Below, piece by piece: positions 17,577 through 25,720 of a stretch of DNA of 64,000 nucleotides (position 1 is its first letter; every line of letters starts with the position of its first letter). The DNA is taken from positions 371,036 through 435,035 of the forward strand of contig NZ_BMGG01000003.1 of assembly GCF_014640075.1 (NCBI RefSeq). The letters run 5' to 3'. A program made the translations under genes and the position numbers. Origin of the DNA: Chelatococcus reniformis. Lineage in GTDB: Bacteria; Pseudomonadota; Alphaproteobacteria; Rhizobiales; Beijerinckiaceae. Under the pieces are notes generated by a model that had not been told where the DNA came from, did not search any database, and was given only the letters and a program-made list of their open reading frames with translations.

Positions 17577-18791
17577 ATGAAAATCACGCGCGGGTTTTGT
17601 GTATGCGCGATCGGGTTGTCCGTGGTTGTGGCGGGAATGGGCAGGGCGGCTGTCGCCGCCGACGCTCCCGGGGTCACCGATACGGAAATCAGGCTGGGAA
17701 CCTTGCAGCCGCTGAGCGGTCCGGCTTCGGCCTATGGCATCCTCGGCTACGCCTTTGAGGGCTATTTCACCAAGGTCAATGATGAAGGCGGCATAAATGG
17801 CCGCAAGATCAAGGTGCTGCTGCGCGACGACGCTCTCAGTCCGCCGAAAGCGGTGGAGCAGACACGGGCGCTGGTGGAGCAGGACGGCATTTTCGCCCTG
17901 TTCGGTCAGAGTGGAACCCCCACCGGGGTCGCCGTGCAGAAATACCTGCACGTCAAGGGTATACCTCAGTTGTTCGTGATGTCCGGCTCGCATGTTTTCC
18001 AGGAGCCGAAGAACGCGCCGCTGAGCTTACCCGGCCTGCCGACCTATTTCGGCGAGGCCAAACTCTACGCCAGGGCGATCCTGCAGGATAACCCGAACGC
18101 AAGGATCGGCATCTTTTATCAGAACGACGACTTCGGCAAGGATTACGTCAAGGGCGTGCAGATCGGTCTCGGCGACAAGGCTGACAAGTTGATCGTCGCA
18201 AAGGAAAGCTATGAGCTGACGGACCCGACGGTAGATTCCAAGATCTTGGCGCTGAAAGCCTCGGGGGCCGACACCCTGGTGATGGGCTCCTATTCCAAGC
18301 AGACAAGCCAGGCCCTGCAGAAAATGGGCGTCATGGGCTGGAGGCCGAAGATTTACCTGAGTTACATCGGCTCCGCAGTGAACCCGACCCTCAAGAACGC
18401 CGGCTTTGAGAACGCCAAGGGCGTGGTGACGGCCGCGGTGCTCAAGGACCCGACCGACGTCCGCTGGAAGGATGATCCGGAAACCCTCGCGTGGCTGGCG
18501 TGGATGGACAAGTATTATCCGCGCGGTGACAAGACCAGCGGCAGCAATGTGTTCGGCTATGTCATTGGCGATCTCATCCGTCATATCATCGAGAAGACCG
18601 GCAAGGAGCTCACCCAAGAGCGGCTGATGGCCACCGCTAAACAGGTGCGCGACTACCGCCCGCCCATGCTGCTGCCCGACATCAGCCTGACCATCACGCC
18701 GGACAACTACAGCATCTACAACAAGATGCAGTTGCAGGAGTTCGACGGCACTGCCTGGCGGGCCGTCGGCAAGCCGATCTCGACCAATTAA
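17577..18791 (+). CDS. LIV-type ABC transporter substrate-binding protein (orphan)
   Basis: Periplasmic type-1 binding protein, 404 aa. Signal peptide with cleavage after AVAA, then the family start IRLGTLQPLSGPASAYG; the Lys/Tyr-rich C-terminal part includes YNKMQLQEFDG. GCGAGGA precedes the chosen ATG; an in-frame ATG 33 bp upstream has no such site. There are no permease or ATPase genes beside it; the next items are an IclR fragment and a CaiB-type CoA-transferase. Codon third positions look less GC-biased than in neighbouring genes (for instance many AAG/GAT/TAT stretches), hinting at transfer. It probably binds an organic acid or amino acid and uses a transporter encoded elsewhere. Confidence 0.92.
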   Translation: MKITRGFCVCAIGLSVVVAGMGRAAVAADAPGVTDTEIRLGTLQPLSGPASAYGILGYAFEGYFTKVNDEGGINGRKIKVLLRDDALSPPKAVEQTRALVEQDGIFALFGQSGTPTGVAVQKYLHVKGIPQLFVMSGSHVFQEPKNAPLSLPGLPTYFGEAKLYARAILQDNPNARIGIFYQNDDFGKDYVKGVQIGLGDKADKLIVAKESYELTDPTVDSKILALKASGADTLVMGSYSKQTSQALQKMGVMGWRPKIYLSYIGSAVNPTLKNAGFENAKGVVTAAVLKDPTDVRWKDDPETLAWLAWMDKYYPRGDKTSGSNVFGYVIGDLIRHIIEKTGKELTQERLMATAKQVRDYRPPMLLPDISLTITPDNYSIYNKMQLQEFDGTAWRAVGKPISTN

Positions 18792-19006
18792 TGGGTGTTC
18801 AGGCCGGGCGCGTATTTCGCTCGGTCGATCATGCCCATGCGCGATGCGCATGTCACATCGCGTATGGGTTAAGCGCCCAGCGGCGCATATGTATTCCTGT
18901 AAGGAAAGGCGTCACACTGAGGCATGACCATTTATGTAAGCAAGGGCGTCACGCGGGGGTCGGTTCTTCTCGCTATTTTGCCAGCACACGGTATCACCAT
19001 CCGGAC

Positions 19007-19159
19007 GTGCTTAAATCCACCCACCGCATCCGCTACTCAGCCAAGATCGGCGAGACGCGGCCCATCCAGGTCAACTCGATGGGCAAGGCGCTGATGTCGC
19101 TACTGACCCCCGACGAACGGCGGGCGACGGTCGCCAAGCTCAGCTTCGAGATGCACTGA
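19007..19159 (+). pseudogene. IclR family regulator fragment
   Basis: About 50 codons ending at a TGA match the middle of an IclR effector-binding domain: HRIRYSAKIGETRPIQVNSM then GKALMSLLTPDERRATVAKL. Intact IclR proteins are about 250 aa with an N-terminal winged helix; both the DNA-binding half and the C-terminal end are missing here. The stretch before it (18792-19006) is non-coding and noticeably less GC-rich. The fragment stops 2 bp before the CaiB-type gene, suggesting a deletion that joined a former regulator to that gene. Confidence 0.7.
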
Positions 19160-19161
19160 CC

Positions 19162-20364
19162 ATGGCCGGAGCGCTGAGCGGCCTCAAGGTCGTCGACCTG
19201 ACGAATACCCTGATGGGTCCCTACGCCACCCAGATGCTGGCCGACATGGGGGCGGACGTCATCAAGGTGGAGCCACCGGACGGCGATACCGTCCGTGGCC
19301 TCGGCCCCGCCCGCCACGCAGGCATGGGCGCCATCTTCCTGCAGGCCAACCGGGGCAAGCGCAGCGTCGTGCTGGACCTCAAGGCGCGCGAAGGGCGCGA
19401 CGCGCTGCTGCGCATCGCCGCGGGCTGCGACCTGTTCGTCTACAATCTGCGCCCCAAGGTCATGGACCGGCTGGGACTGTCCTACGACGCGATCAAGGCG
19501 GCGAACCCCGGCATCGTCTATGCGGGCTTGTTCGGCTACGGCCAGGACGGCCCCAACGCCGCGCGACCGGCCTACGACGATCTGATCCAGGGCATGGCGG
19601 CCATCCCCAGCCTGTTCTCGGCCTCGGGCTCGGCGGAACCGCGCTACGTGCCGCTGGCGATGGCCGACCGGGTCGTCGGGCTTTACGGCGTCTCTGCCAT
19701 CATGGCCGCCCTGTGGCATCGCCAGCGCACCGGCGAGGGCCAGAGGCTCGACATCCCCATGTTCGAGACCATGGCCGGCTTCGTTCTCGCCGACCATTTG
19801 GGCGGGCGGCTGTTCGACCAGGCGGAGGGCGCGACCGGCTACCCGCGTCTACTCTCAAAGGACCGCCGGCCCTACCGGACGCGCGACGGCTACGTTTGCG
19901 CGCTGATCTACAACGACCGTCAATGGAGGCGCTTCTTCGAGGCGATCGGCCGGCCCGAGGTCTGGACGTCGGATCCGCGCTTCGCCTCGATCACCAGCCG
20001 CACCAGGCATATCGACGAGATCTACGGCATGGTCGCCGACGTCATGCGCGAGCGCACGACGGAGGAGTGCTTGGCGTTGCTGGACGGCGCCGATATCCCC
20101 GTGTCCCGCATGAACTCCGTCGACGACCTGATCGACGATCCCCATCTGGCAGCGAAGAACTTCTTCGTGGACATCGCGCACCCCTCCGAAGGCGCCCTGC
20201 GCATGCCCGGCGTCGCCGCTCAATTCTCCAAGACCGAGGGCTGCGCCGCCCGGCCCGCCCCGCGCCTGGGCGAGCAAAGCCGTGAGGTCCTGCACGAGGC
20301 AGGCCTCGGCGATACACAGATCGAAGCCATGTTCGCAGCGCGCGTCACATCCGAGCCGGATTGA
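19162..20364 (+). CDS. CaiB/BaiF (family III) CoA-transferase
   Basis: Family III CoA-transferase, 400 aa, which moves CoA between carboxylic acids through an aspartyl-CoA thioester. Family signatures: LSGLKVVDLTNTLMGPYATQ and MLADMGADVIKVEPPDGDTV at the N-terminus, then NRGKRSVVLDLK, the YDDLIQGMA segment that carries the catalytic Asp region, and GEGQRLDIPMFETM. The ATG lies just after the stop of an IclR fragment, with no good ribosome site between, so expression may rely on upstream reading. Together with a binding protein upstream and enoyl-CoA hydratase and CoA ligase genes in the window, it fits organic-acid degradation. Substrate unknown. Confidence 0.93.
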   Translation: MAGALSGLKVVDLTNTLMGPYATQMLADMGADVIKVEPPDGDTVRGLGPARHAGMGAIFLQANRGKRSVVLDLKAREGRDALLRIAAGCDLFVYNLRPKVMDRLGLSYDAIKAANPGIVYAGLFGYGQDGPNAARPAYDDLIQGMAAIPSLFSASGSAEPRYVPLAMADRVVGLYGVSAIMAALWHRQRTGEGQRLDIPMFETMAGFVLADHLGGRLFDQAEGATGYPRLLSKDRRPYRTRDGYVCALIYNDRQWRRFFEAIGRPEVWTSDPRFASITSRTRHIDEIYGMVADVMRERTTEECLALLDGADIPVSRMNSVDDLIDDPHLAAKNFFVDIAHPSEGALRMPGVAAQFSKTEGCAARPAPRLGEQSREVLHEAGLGDTQIEAMFAARVTSEPD

Positions 20365-20515
20365 GCCGCATAGGCTCATCGTGGACGCGGCGCAGCGCTG
20401 CTTCGGCAAAAATCAGCCGGCTTATCAGATACTCCCGGGGGATGGTGCGCCGTCTTCGAGCGGGCCGGAGCGCCGCGGCGGCAGGCACGCCGCTGCGGCA
20501 CTCCGGCAACGTCGA

Positions 20516-21160
20516 TCAGCGCTTCTGCATCTTGCGCAACGCTTCGGTCTGCGCGGCAAGGATCGGCGCCACGGCCGGGTGTGCCGCGATCCCGGCCAGG
20601 TAGGCGCGCAGCTTCGGCGCCTCCGCATAGGGCTCGGTCAGGCCGAACACCGGCGCGAAATTGTCGACGAAGAAGCACACGGTCGGCAATGCGCAGTCGG
20701 CCACGCTGAAGGCCGGGCCGGCCGCGAACGGGCCGCCGGCCAGGTGATGCTCCACATAGCCAAGGGCCTTCTTGAGCTCCGCCAACTTGGCATCCACCAC
20801 CGCCGCGTCGCGGTATTTGGGATTGAGCTGGCCGAATAGCGTCGTGAGCGGCGGAAACACGTAGAGGTCACCGAGGCGCGCGAGCAAGCGCGCCCGCGCC
20901 CGCTCCGCGGCCGTGCCCGGCAACAGCGAGGGCCCCTCGTGGGTCTCGTCCAGATACTCCAGGATGACCTGCGATTCCGGCATCACCAGGTCGCCGTGGG
21001 TCATCACCGGCAACTTGTCGATCGGGGTTATGGCCCGGTACGCCTCCGAATGCAGACCGCCCGGCGGGTCGGCCAACTCGAGCGGCACCCCCTTGTAGAG
21101 GCAGCCGACGCGCACGCGCCCGGCGAATGGCGACAGGTCGGAATTGTACAGCTGCGTCAT
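20516..21160 (-). CDS. Glutathione S-transferase family protein
   Basis: Cytosolic GST fold, 214 aa. Thioredoxin-like N-domain begins MTQLYNSDLSPFAGRVRVG with a Ser-Pro region at the catalytic site, followed by KLPVM (cis-Pro) and MPESQVILEYLDE (glutathione gamma-glutamyl contact). The all-helical C-domain contains the FSVADCALPT N-capping box. GGGAGAG precedes the ATG. Encoded alone, convergent with the CoA-transferase. Likely role in conjugation or isomerisation of electrophiles; no specific substrate can be assigned. Confidence 0.9.
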   Translation of the reverse strand: MTQLYNSDLSPFAGRVRVGCLYKGVPLELADPPGGLHSEAYRAITPIDKLPVMTHGDLVMPESQVILEYLDETHEGPSLLPGTAAERARARLLARLGDLYVFPPLTTLFGQLNPKYRDAAVVDAKLAELKKALGYVEHHLAGGPFAAGPAFSVADCALPTVCFFVDNFAPVFGLTEPYAEAPKLRAYLAGIAAHPAVAPILAAQTEALRKMQKR

Positions 21161-21311
21161 GCTTCTCTCCCAGCTTCGGGCCGCTCCCAGCGGCGCTCTT
21201 CATTTGCCCGGGGGGAATCCATCCCCCATGCAACTCCCTGCTAGCATGTCATTCTCTCGATGACAGGCCTTATGCCGACGCCTTTTTGCGCCGCGGCGCG
21301 CGCGACACCCG

Positions 21312-21342
21312 TTGACCTTCCCGCATGGCAAGCCTTAGCCCT
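21312..21342 (+). promoter_or_regulatory. Candidate CueR/HmrR-type copper-responsive promoter
   Basis: TTGACC (21312-21317) is followed by the dyad CTTCCC-GCAT-GGCAAG (21317-21332) and, 19 bp after the -35 box, AGCCCT (21337-21342). A long spacer filled with an ACCTTCCC...AAG dyad is the architecture of MerR-family copper promoters such as PcopA. It lies 30 bp upstream of a Cys-rich exported protein and a DUF305 protein, both of which fit copper stress. The -10 match is weak. Confidence 0.42.
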
Positions 21343-21371
21343 CTCCGTTGGACACGTGAGGCGGACCGGGC

Positions 21372-21776
21372 TTGGCCAGTTTCGAACGGCAGTTGGCGGG
21401 GATGTTCGTCGCGGCGATCGCGCTCATCGCCGCGGCCCTGGCGCCGTCATCCGTCCGTGCCAACGCCGGCCATGACGGTTTGCGCCACGATGTCCGCGTG
21501 ATCGCCTCGCACGCGGCCGCTCACAGGGCGGCAGCCGGCGTCGCAGATCACGCGCCGGCTTCTGTGGCCGACGCGGCAGGCACGTCGGGCACGGAGTGCG
21601 GCGCCCTGTGCTGCGGTGCCGCCGCTATGGCTTGCTGCATCTGCGGGGTGCTACCTGCGCGGATCGAGATCGCGCCGCTCGCCACGCCCGGCCGGCGGGT
21701 GCCCGCCCCCTTGGCGCTGATACCCACCGGCGTCGAAGCCGAAGCACCCGCCGAACCTCCCAGAGCAGCCGGCTGA
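21372..21776 (+). CDS. Cys-rich exported protein of a putative copper module
   Basis: A 134-residue protein with an N-terminal signal sequence (MFVAAIALIAAALAPSSVRA) followed by a His/Ala-rich part and a tight Cys cluster, CGALCCGAAAMACCICG, near residues 77-93. Such a layout resembles small DUF2946/CopL-like proteins linked to copper resistance, but I do not claim membership. The start is either TTG at 21372, with GAGGCGG before it, or ATG at 21402. It follows a CueR-like promoter and lies 120 bp before a DUF305 gene in the same direction. The cluster would suit metal binding or disulfide formation in the periplasm. Confidence 0.65.
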   Translation: MASFERQLAGMFVAAIALIAAALAPSSVRANAGHDGLRHDVRVIASHAAAHRAAAGVADHAPASVADAAGTSGTECGALCCGAAAMACCICGVLPARIEIAPLATPGRRVPAPLALIPTGVEAEAPAEPPRAAG

Positions 21777-21896
21777 CGGCGCCCTCGGGCCCCGCCCACC
21801 TTCCGTCCCTGCCCGCCGGCCGCGCTGACGTGCGCCGCAAGCAAGCGTGCACGCGCCAGCTGCCGAACGGGGCACCTCACTCTGAAGGACAGACCG

Positions 21897-22325
21897 ATGA
21901 CCTCGACGATCAGGCCCCTCACCGCCACCGCCGTACTCGCCGCATCGATCGGAGCGGCTGCGGCCCAGAGCGCCCATGACCACGCCGCGCCCGCTACCGA
22001 TGGAGCTGCGACGCACGGCATGCATCAGGGCGTGGCCCCCACGGGAGAGGCCGTCTCGACCAAGGCGTTCAAGGCGGCCGACAACGCCATGATGCGCAAT
22101 ATGCAGGTCGTCTACACCGGCGACGCCGACGTCGACTTCCGCACCCACATGATCCCGCATCATCAGGGCGCCATCGACATGGCACGGGTGGCACTCACTT
22201 ATGCCACGGACCCCGCAACCCGGGCGCTGGCCCAGAAGATCATCGATGACCAGTTGAAGGAGATCGCCGATATGCAGGCCTGGCTCCGCACCAGCGGCGC
22301 CAGCCGATCGAAGCCTCGGCCCTAA
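21897..22325 (+). CDS. DUF305 family exported protein (CopM-like)
   Basis: Secreted ferritin-like four-helix protein, 142 aa. Signal peptide ends ASIGAAAA|QSAHDH; the mature N-terminus is His/Met-rich (HDHAAP, HGMHQG). The diagnostic DUF305 motif HMIPHHQGAIDMARVAL is at about 83-99. Members such as cyanobacterial CopM bind copper in the periplasm (family knowledge). AAGGACAG precedes the start. The TAA stop also forms the left flank of a degenerate MITE-like repeat. With the Cys-rich gene upstream it probably makes a copper-handling operon. Confidence 0.88.
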   Translation: MTSTIRPLTATAVLAASIGAAAAQSAHDHAAPATDGAATHGMHQGVAPTGEAVSTKAFKAADNAMMRNMQVVYTGDADVDFRTHMIPHHQGAIDMARVALTYATDPATRALAQKIIDDQLKEIADMQAWLRTSGASRSKPRP

Positions 22326-22416
22326 GGGCCTTATTGGACATGTCGGGCAGCTCAGTCCGACGGGTCTCTTCACGCTCTGGCGGGTCGGCGATCTTGCCGA
22401 TATCGGCTGCGATCGA
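22326..22416 (+). repeat. Degenerate copy of a MITE-like repeat (copy A)
   Basis: About 90 bp that align with the element at 55992-56153 read on the opposite strand: shared blocks include ATGTCGGGC, GTCCGACGGGTCT and GGCGATCTTGCCGATATCGG. The left end (GGGCCTTATTGG) is a mutated form of the GAGCCTGTTTGG terminus and directly follows the DUF305 stop codon TAA. The right end is missing. Confidence 0.75.
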
Positions 22417-22446
22417 CGCCGCCACGACGGGGCCGCGGCGTCGCGT

Positions 22447-23160
22447 TCAAAAGAGGCTGCCCTGCGCCGGCGGAGGCACCGGCAGGGGCGTGCCGACGGC
22501 GCCACGCCCGTCCTCCTTCTCGCCGCGCGCCACGATCGTGAGCGCGCCGTCCGGCAACGGGCGCTGCAGCTTGAGCGCCCCCGCCGGCGGCGCCGCAAGC
22601 CAAGCCTCCCACTCGTCCGGCGTGGTCAAGATCACCGGCATCGCCTTGGGATGAATGGCGCCGACCTCGGCGTTGGCTTCGGTGGTCAGCACGGCGAAGA
22701 GATCGTTCGTCGTCTCACCCTCCCTGACTTTGCGCACGGAGCGCCAGCCACAGCAGTGCAGCCCGGCGAAGAAGGCGAGCGGGCGGCCCTCATCGAAGGC
22801 GAACCAGGCCGGCTGGCTCTTGCCCGTGGGCAGATACTCGGGCTCGGAGAACGAGTTGAAGGGCACGAGGCAGCGGTTCTCCGCCGCGAGCCAGGGGCGC
22901 CAATGCGGGCTCGCGGTGTTGCGGATGTTGGTCACGCCCGGGTCGGCGGTGCGGCCCTTGAGCGCGCCGGAGGGGCTCGGCATCCCCCACCGCGCCATGG
23001 CGAGTTCCCGCACGCCGTCGGCACCGGTGCGCACGATCGGCGCCGCATAATCGGGAAAGACGCCGGGCAGCGGCGACAGGTTTCCGGTGAGGTCGCGCAG
23101 CGCCCGCGCCAGCTCGAGGATGGCCTTCTGCGCGGTGGTCAAGCTGTAGAGATTGCACAT
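22447..23160 (-). CDS. SRAP/YedK-HMCES family abasic-site protein
   Basis: SOS-response-associated peptidase-fold protein (237 aa). YedK/HMCES proteins crosslink through Cys2 to abasic sites in single-stranded DNA, shielding them (family knowledge). The start is MCNLYSL, so Cys2 is exposed after Met removal; longer frames upstream lack this. Other family marks: NIRNTASPHW (Asn), RCLVPFNSFSEPEY (the Glu region; canonical members often have FYEW) and IHPKAMPVIL with the conserved His. Encoded alone and divergent from the enoyl-CoA hydratase gene. Confidence 0.92.
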   Translation of the reverse strand: MCNLYSLTTAQKAILELARALRDLTGNLSPLPGVFPDYAAPIVRTGADGVRELAMARWGMPSPSGALKGRTADPGVTNIRNTASPHWRPWLAAENRCLVPFNSFSEPEYLPTGKSQPAWFAFDEGRPLAFFAGLHCCGWRSVRKVREGETTNDLFAVLTTEANAEVGAIHPKAMPVILTTPDEWEAWLAAPPAGALKLQRPLPDGALTIVARGEKEDGRGAVGTPLPVPPPAQGSLF

Positions 23161-23372
23161 GGCTGAAGCGGACGCGTGGCGGGCGACACCCCGGAGCGCG
23201 GGGCAGGAGCACCGCAGCCTATCCCGCCATGCGTCCTGCCCCAACAGCCTTCCTCGGGGCGGCCCGCGCAATCGCCCGCGCTGTGCGCCTGGTGCTGATG
23301 GGCAGGTTTGAAGTTCCCGATCATGGATGCCATGACTGCGAACCCTGACCATTCCATCTCATCGAGGACGTC

Positions 23373-24179
23373 ATGACGGCCAGCGCCCCCTGCACAAGCG
23401 ACGATTGCGAGATCGAGTGGCTGGAGGGCGGCGGCATCTTCCGGATCACCCGCCAAGCCAAGCTCAACGCGGTCACGCGCGCCGTGCTCGACGGCCTGGC
23501 CTCGGCACTGACGGAGCTGGAGGGCGGCCGCGGGCATTTCCTTCTAATCCACGGGCAGGGAGACAAGGCGTTCTGCGCGGGCACCGACCTCGCCGAGATC
23601 ATGCAGATGAGCGACGAGGCCGCGGCGGCGAAGACAGACCTGGCGCGCGACCTGTTCGTGCGCCTGAGCCGCTCGCCCGTCATTAGCGTCGCGGCGATCA
23701 ACGGTCTCGCCTACGGCGGCGGCCTGGAGCTCGCCATGTGCAGCACCTTCAGGGTTGCCGCTCCCCACGTCAGCGTGTCCCTGCCCGAGATCAAGCTGGG
23801 CGTCTTGCCCTCCTACGGCGGCACGCAGTTCCTGCCGGCGCTCGTGGGGCGGGCGCGGGCCCTCGACATGATGTTGACCGGCCGCTCCGTCCCGGCGGCC
23901 GAGGCGCTGGCCATGGGTCTGCTCGACCGGGTCGTCGCAGCGGGCGAATCCGTGCTGGATGCGGCCGAGGCGCTGGCGCGGACGGTGACCGGCTTCAGCC
24001 GGGCGGCCGTGAACGGCATCCGGCGCTGCGTCGAGGTTTCGGGCGACACGGTGACCCGCGCTGGCCTCGACGTCGAAGCGGCCGAGGCCCGCGCCGCAAC
24101 CGCCAGCCCCGACGCCAAGGAGGGCATTGCCGCCTTCCTGGAGAAGCGGCGGCCGATCTTCAACAGGCAGGCCTCTTAG
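23373..24179 (+). CDS. Enoyl-CoA hydratase/isomerase family protein
   Basis: Crotonase-fold enzyme, 268 aa, expected to hydrate or isomerise acyl-CoA intermediates. The oxyanion-hole segments are present: KAFCAGTDLAEI (first half) and AAINGLAYGGGLELAMCSTF (second half), followed by PEIKLGVLPSYGGTQFLPAL, in which the usual catalytic Glu of hydratases falls in the PEIK context and the second position is Ser-Tyr. GAGGACG precedes the ATG. The TAG stop is formed with the first base of a MITE-like repeat, so the original C-terminus may have been slightly different. Specific substrate unknown. Confidence 0.92.
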   Translation: MTASAPCTSDDCEIEWLEGGGIFRITRQAKLNAVTRAVLDGLASALTELEGGRGHFLLIHGQGDKAFCAGTDLAEIMQMSDEAAAAKTDLARDLFVRLSRSPVISVAAINGLAYGGGLELAMCSTFRVAAPHVSVSLPEIKLGVLPSYGGTQFLPALVGRARALDMMLTGRSVPAAEALAMGLLDRVVAAGESVLDAAEALARTVTGFSRAAVNGIRRCVEVSGDTVTRAGLDVEAAEARAATASPDAKEGIAAFLEKRRPIFNRQAS

Positions 24180-24293
24180 AGCCTGTTTGGCATTGTCGGG
24201 CGGGCGGGTCCGACCGGTCTTTTCACGCTCTGGTGCGGCGGCGATCTTGCCGCGATCGACCGATATCTGCGATCGCCTCCTGCCAGACGAGCG
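24179..24293 (+). repeat. MITE-like repeat, right end missing (copy B)
   Basis: Begins with the exact terminus GAGCCTGTTTGG, preceded by TTA, and continues with TGTCGGGCGGG, TCTTTTCACGCTCTGG, GCGATCTTGCC and GCGATCGCCTCCTGCCAG, all shared with the complete copy at 55992-56153. No CCAAACAGGCTC end is found downstream, so the right part is lost or replaced. Its first base completes the TAG stop of the hydratase gene. Confidence 0.85.
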
Positions 24294-24446
24294 CTCACTC
24301 CTGAGGCTTGCGCCATCTCTCGGACCGAAGGCGACGCCTACGGCCAAGAGCCAGCGAACATTCGCGCGCAACAGGGGTTGATCCCAGGAGCCGCCGCGGC
24401 GCCGGGCGGGGAATCGAGAGCATTTGGTCTCGGCGTTCTCCCCGCC

Positions 24447-24546
24447 TAGAGCGTTTCGAGCGAAGTGGACGCCGGTTCGCGTGAAGAAAACGCGACAAAT
24501 CAAACAGATAGAGCATTTCGACGATCCGAAGAAACGCGGAAATGCT
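24447..24546 (+). repeat. Dispersed rhizobial-type intergenic repeat (copy 1)
   Basis: About 100 bp starting TAGAGCG and containing CGAGCGAAGTGGA, CCGGTTCGCGTGAAGAAAAC and GATAGAGCATTTCG, nearly identical to 58094-58197. It includes a small CGCGT...ACGCG stem and, at its right end, an 8-bp inverted repeat AGCATTTC/GAAATGCT (24512-24519 and 24539-24546). Repeats of this kind are widespread between genes in Hyphomicrobiales. The gap 24180-24626 otherwise holds only copy B of the MITE and unassigned sequence. Confidence 0.85.
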
Positions 24547-24626
24547 TTCCTAGGTCTTTTGAATTTTTGGCGCTTCTTAGCGAGAGGGTGATCAAACCCC
24601 ATCGCGAAGCGCTCCAGGAGGAGCCT

Positions 24627-24845
24627 GTGAGCAAGCATCGCAAGACCGCCAAACCCACTGACGCGGACCTGAAGGGCAATCCCATGATCGGCGGCTCGAA
24701 GGGCGCAGCCCAGGTCCCCAGCGGCGAATTGGACCTTTTGGGCGGTGCAACGACGATCGAGGGTGACGTCGCCAACGACAGCAACGCTCATGGCGGCGTC
24801 GACAAGGCCGCGGCAACCGGCCACCGCGTCGGCACGCGCCGCTGA
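24627..24845 (+). CDS. Small hydrophilic hypothetical protein
   Basis: A 72-residue protein from a GTG start preceded by AGGAGGAG, one of the best ribosome sites in the window; this decided the start over longer frames that run into the repeat. The sequence is hydrophilic and Gly-rich (NPMIGGSKGAAQVPSGEL, TTIEGDVANDSN), with a basic N-terminus and no membrane segment. The GGSKG and TIEGDV patterns look conserved-domain-like, but I cannot name a family. Convergent with the efflux adaptor at 24858. Confidence 0.65.
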   Translation: MSKHRKTAKPTDADLKGNPMIGGSKGAAQVPSGELDLLGGATTIEGDVANDSNAHGGVDKAAATGHRVGTRR

Positions 24846-24857
24846 CGGGCGCAAACC

Positions 24858-25709
24858 TCACCGCTCGACGACGACCGTCGCGGTCATGCCGGCGGAGAGC
24901 TCGACGCCCTCCGGAACATGGTCGATCGCGATGCGCACGGGGATGCGCTGGGCCAAGCGCACCCAGGCGAAGGTGGGATTGACGTTGGCGATCAGCCCGT
25001 CGGTCGCCTCGCGGTCGACAATGGCGCGCGCCACCCCTTCAACGTGGCCGTCGAGAGGCTGTGCGAAGCTCATCAATCGGATGGATGCCCTGGCGCCCAG
25101 CCGGATCGCCGGCAGCTTCGTCTCCTCGAAATAGCCGAGCACGTAGAAGCTGTCGGCGTCGACCACGGCCAGCATGGCCTTGCCGGCGGTAGCATAGTCG
25201 CCGACGTCGAGCAGCAGGTTGGTTACATAGCCGTTGACTGGCGAGCGCACCTGGGCGCGCTCCAGATTGAGCTTAGCCACGCCGAGGTCCACCTGGGCCT
25301 GGGCCAGCGCGGCGTCGGCGCTGAGCACCGCGGCTCGCGCCTTTTCGACCGTCTCGGCGGCGACAGCGGCCTCCGATAACTTCGTGCGCCGCTGGTATTC
25401 CCGGTTCAATTCGTCGCGCTCGGCCTGGCGGCCGCTGATCGCGGCCACGGCCTGCTCGACGGCCAGGCGAAAGCGCTCCTGGTCGATGACGAACAGAACG
25501 TCACCTTTCCTGACCCGTTGGTTGTCCCGAACCTTCAGCTCGACAACCTGCCCGGCAACGTCCGGGGCGACCTCGACGACGTTGGCACGCACGCGTCCGT
25601 CCCGCGTCCAGGGGCTCAGCACGTAGTTGCGCCAGAGAAAGAACCCCGCCGCTGCGGCAGCGGTCACCAGCACGAGGGTCACGAAGACGCGGGAGAGGAG
25701 GATATGCAC
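24858..25709 (-). CDS. HlyD-family efflux adaptor (AaeA-like)
   Basis: Membrane-fusion protein, 283 aa. An N-terminal transmembrane anchor (VFVTLVLVTAAAAAGFFLW) is followed by YVLSPWTRDGRVRANVVEVA and PDVAGQVVELKVRDNQRV, the standard opening of AaeA/EmrA-type adaptors, a coiled-coil hairpin (about 90-160) and the second lipoyl half (AQVRSPVNGYVTNLLLDVGD). The GTG at 25709 gives the normal length. It is the third gene of a minus-strand FUSC - DUF1656 - HlyD operon, the same order as aaeB-aaeX-aaeA, and would pair with the FUSC transporter to export aromatic carboxylic acids or related compounds. Confidence 0.9.
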   Translation of the reverse strand: MHILLSRVFVTLVLVTAAAAAGFFLWRNYVLSPWTRDGRVRANVVEVAPDVAGQVVELKVRDNQRVRKGDVLFVIDQERFRLAVEQAVAAISGRQAERDELNREYQRRTKLSEAAVAAETVEKARAAVLSADAALAQAQVDLGVAKLNLERAQVRSPVNGYVTNLLLDVGDYATAGKAMLAVVDADSFYVLGYFEETKLPAIRLGARASIRLMSFAQPLDGHVEGVARAIVDREATDGLIANVNPTFAWVRLAQRIPVRIAIDHVPEGVELSAGMTATVVVER

Positions 25710-25720
25710 AGGAGCGAGAC

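Noticed and set aside
17106..17993. 295-codon minus-strand frame across the gap and the binding-protein gene
   Set aside because: It overlaps the signal-peptide-bearing binding protein in antisense and has no motif or ribosome site.
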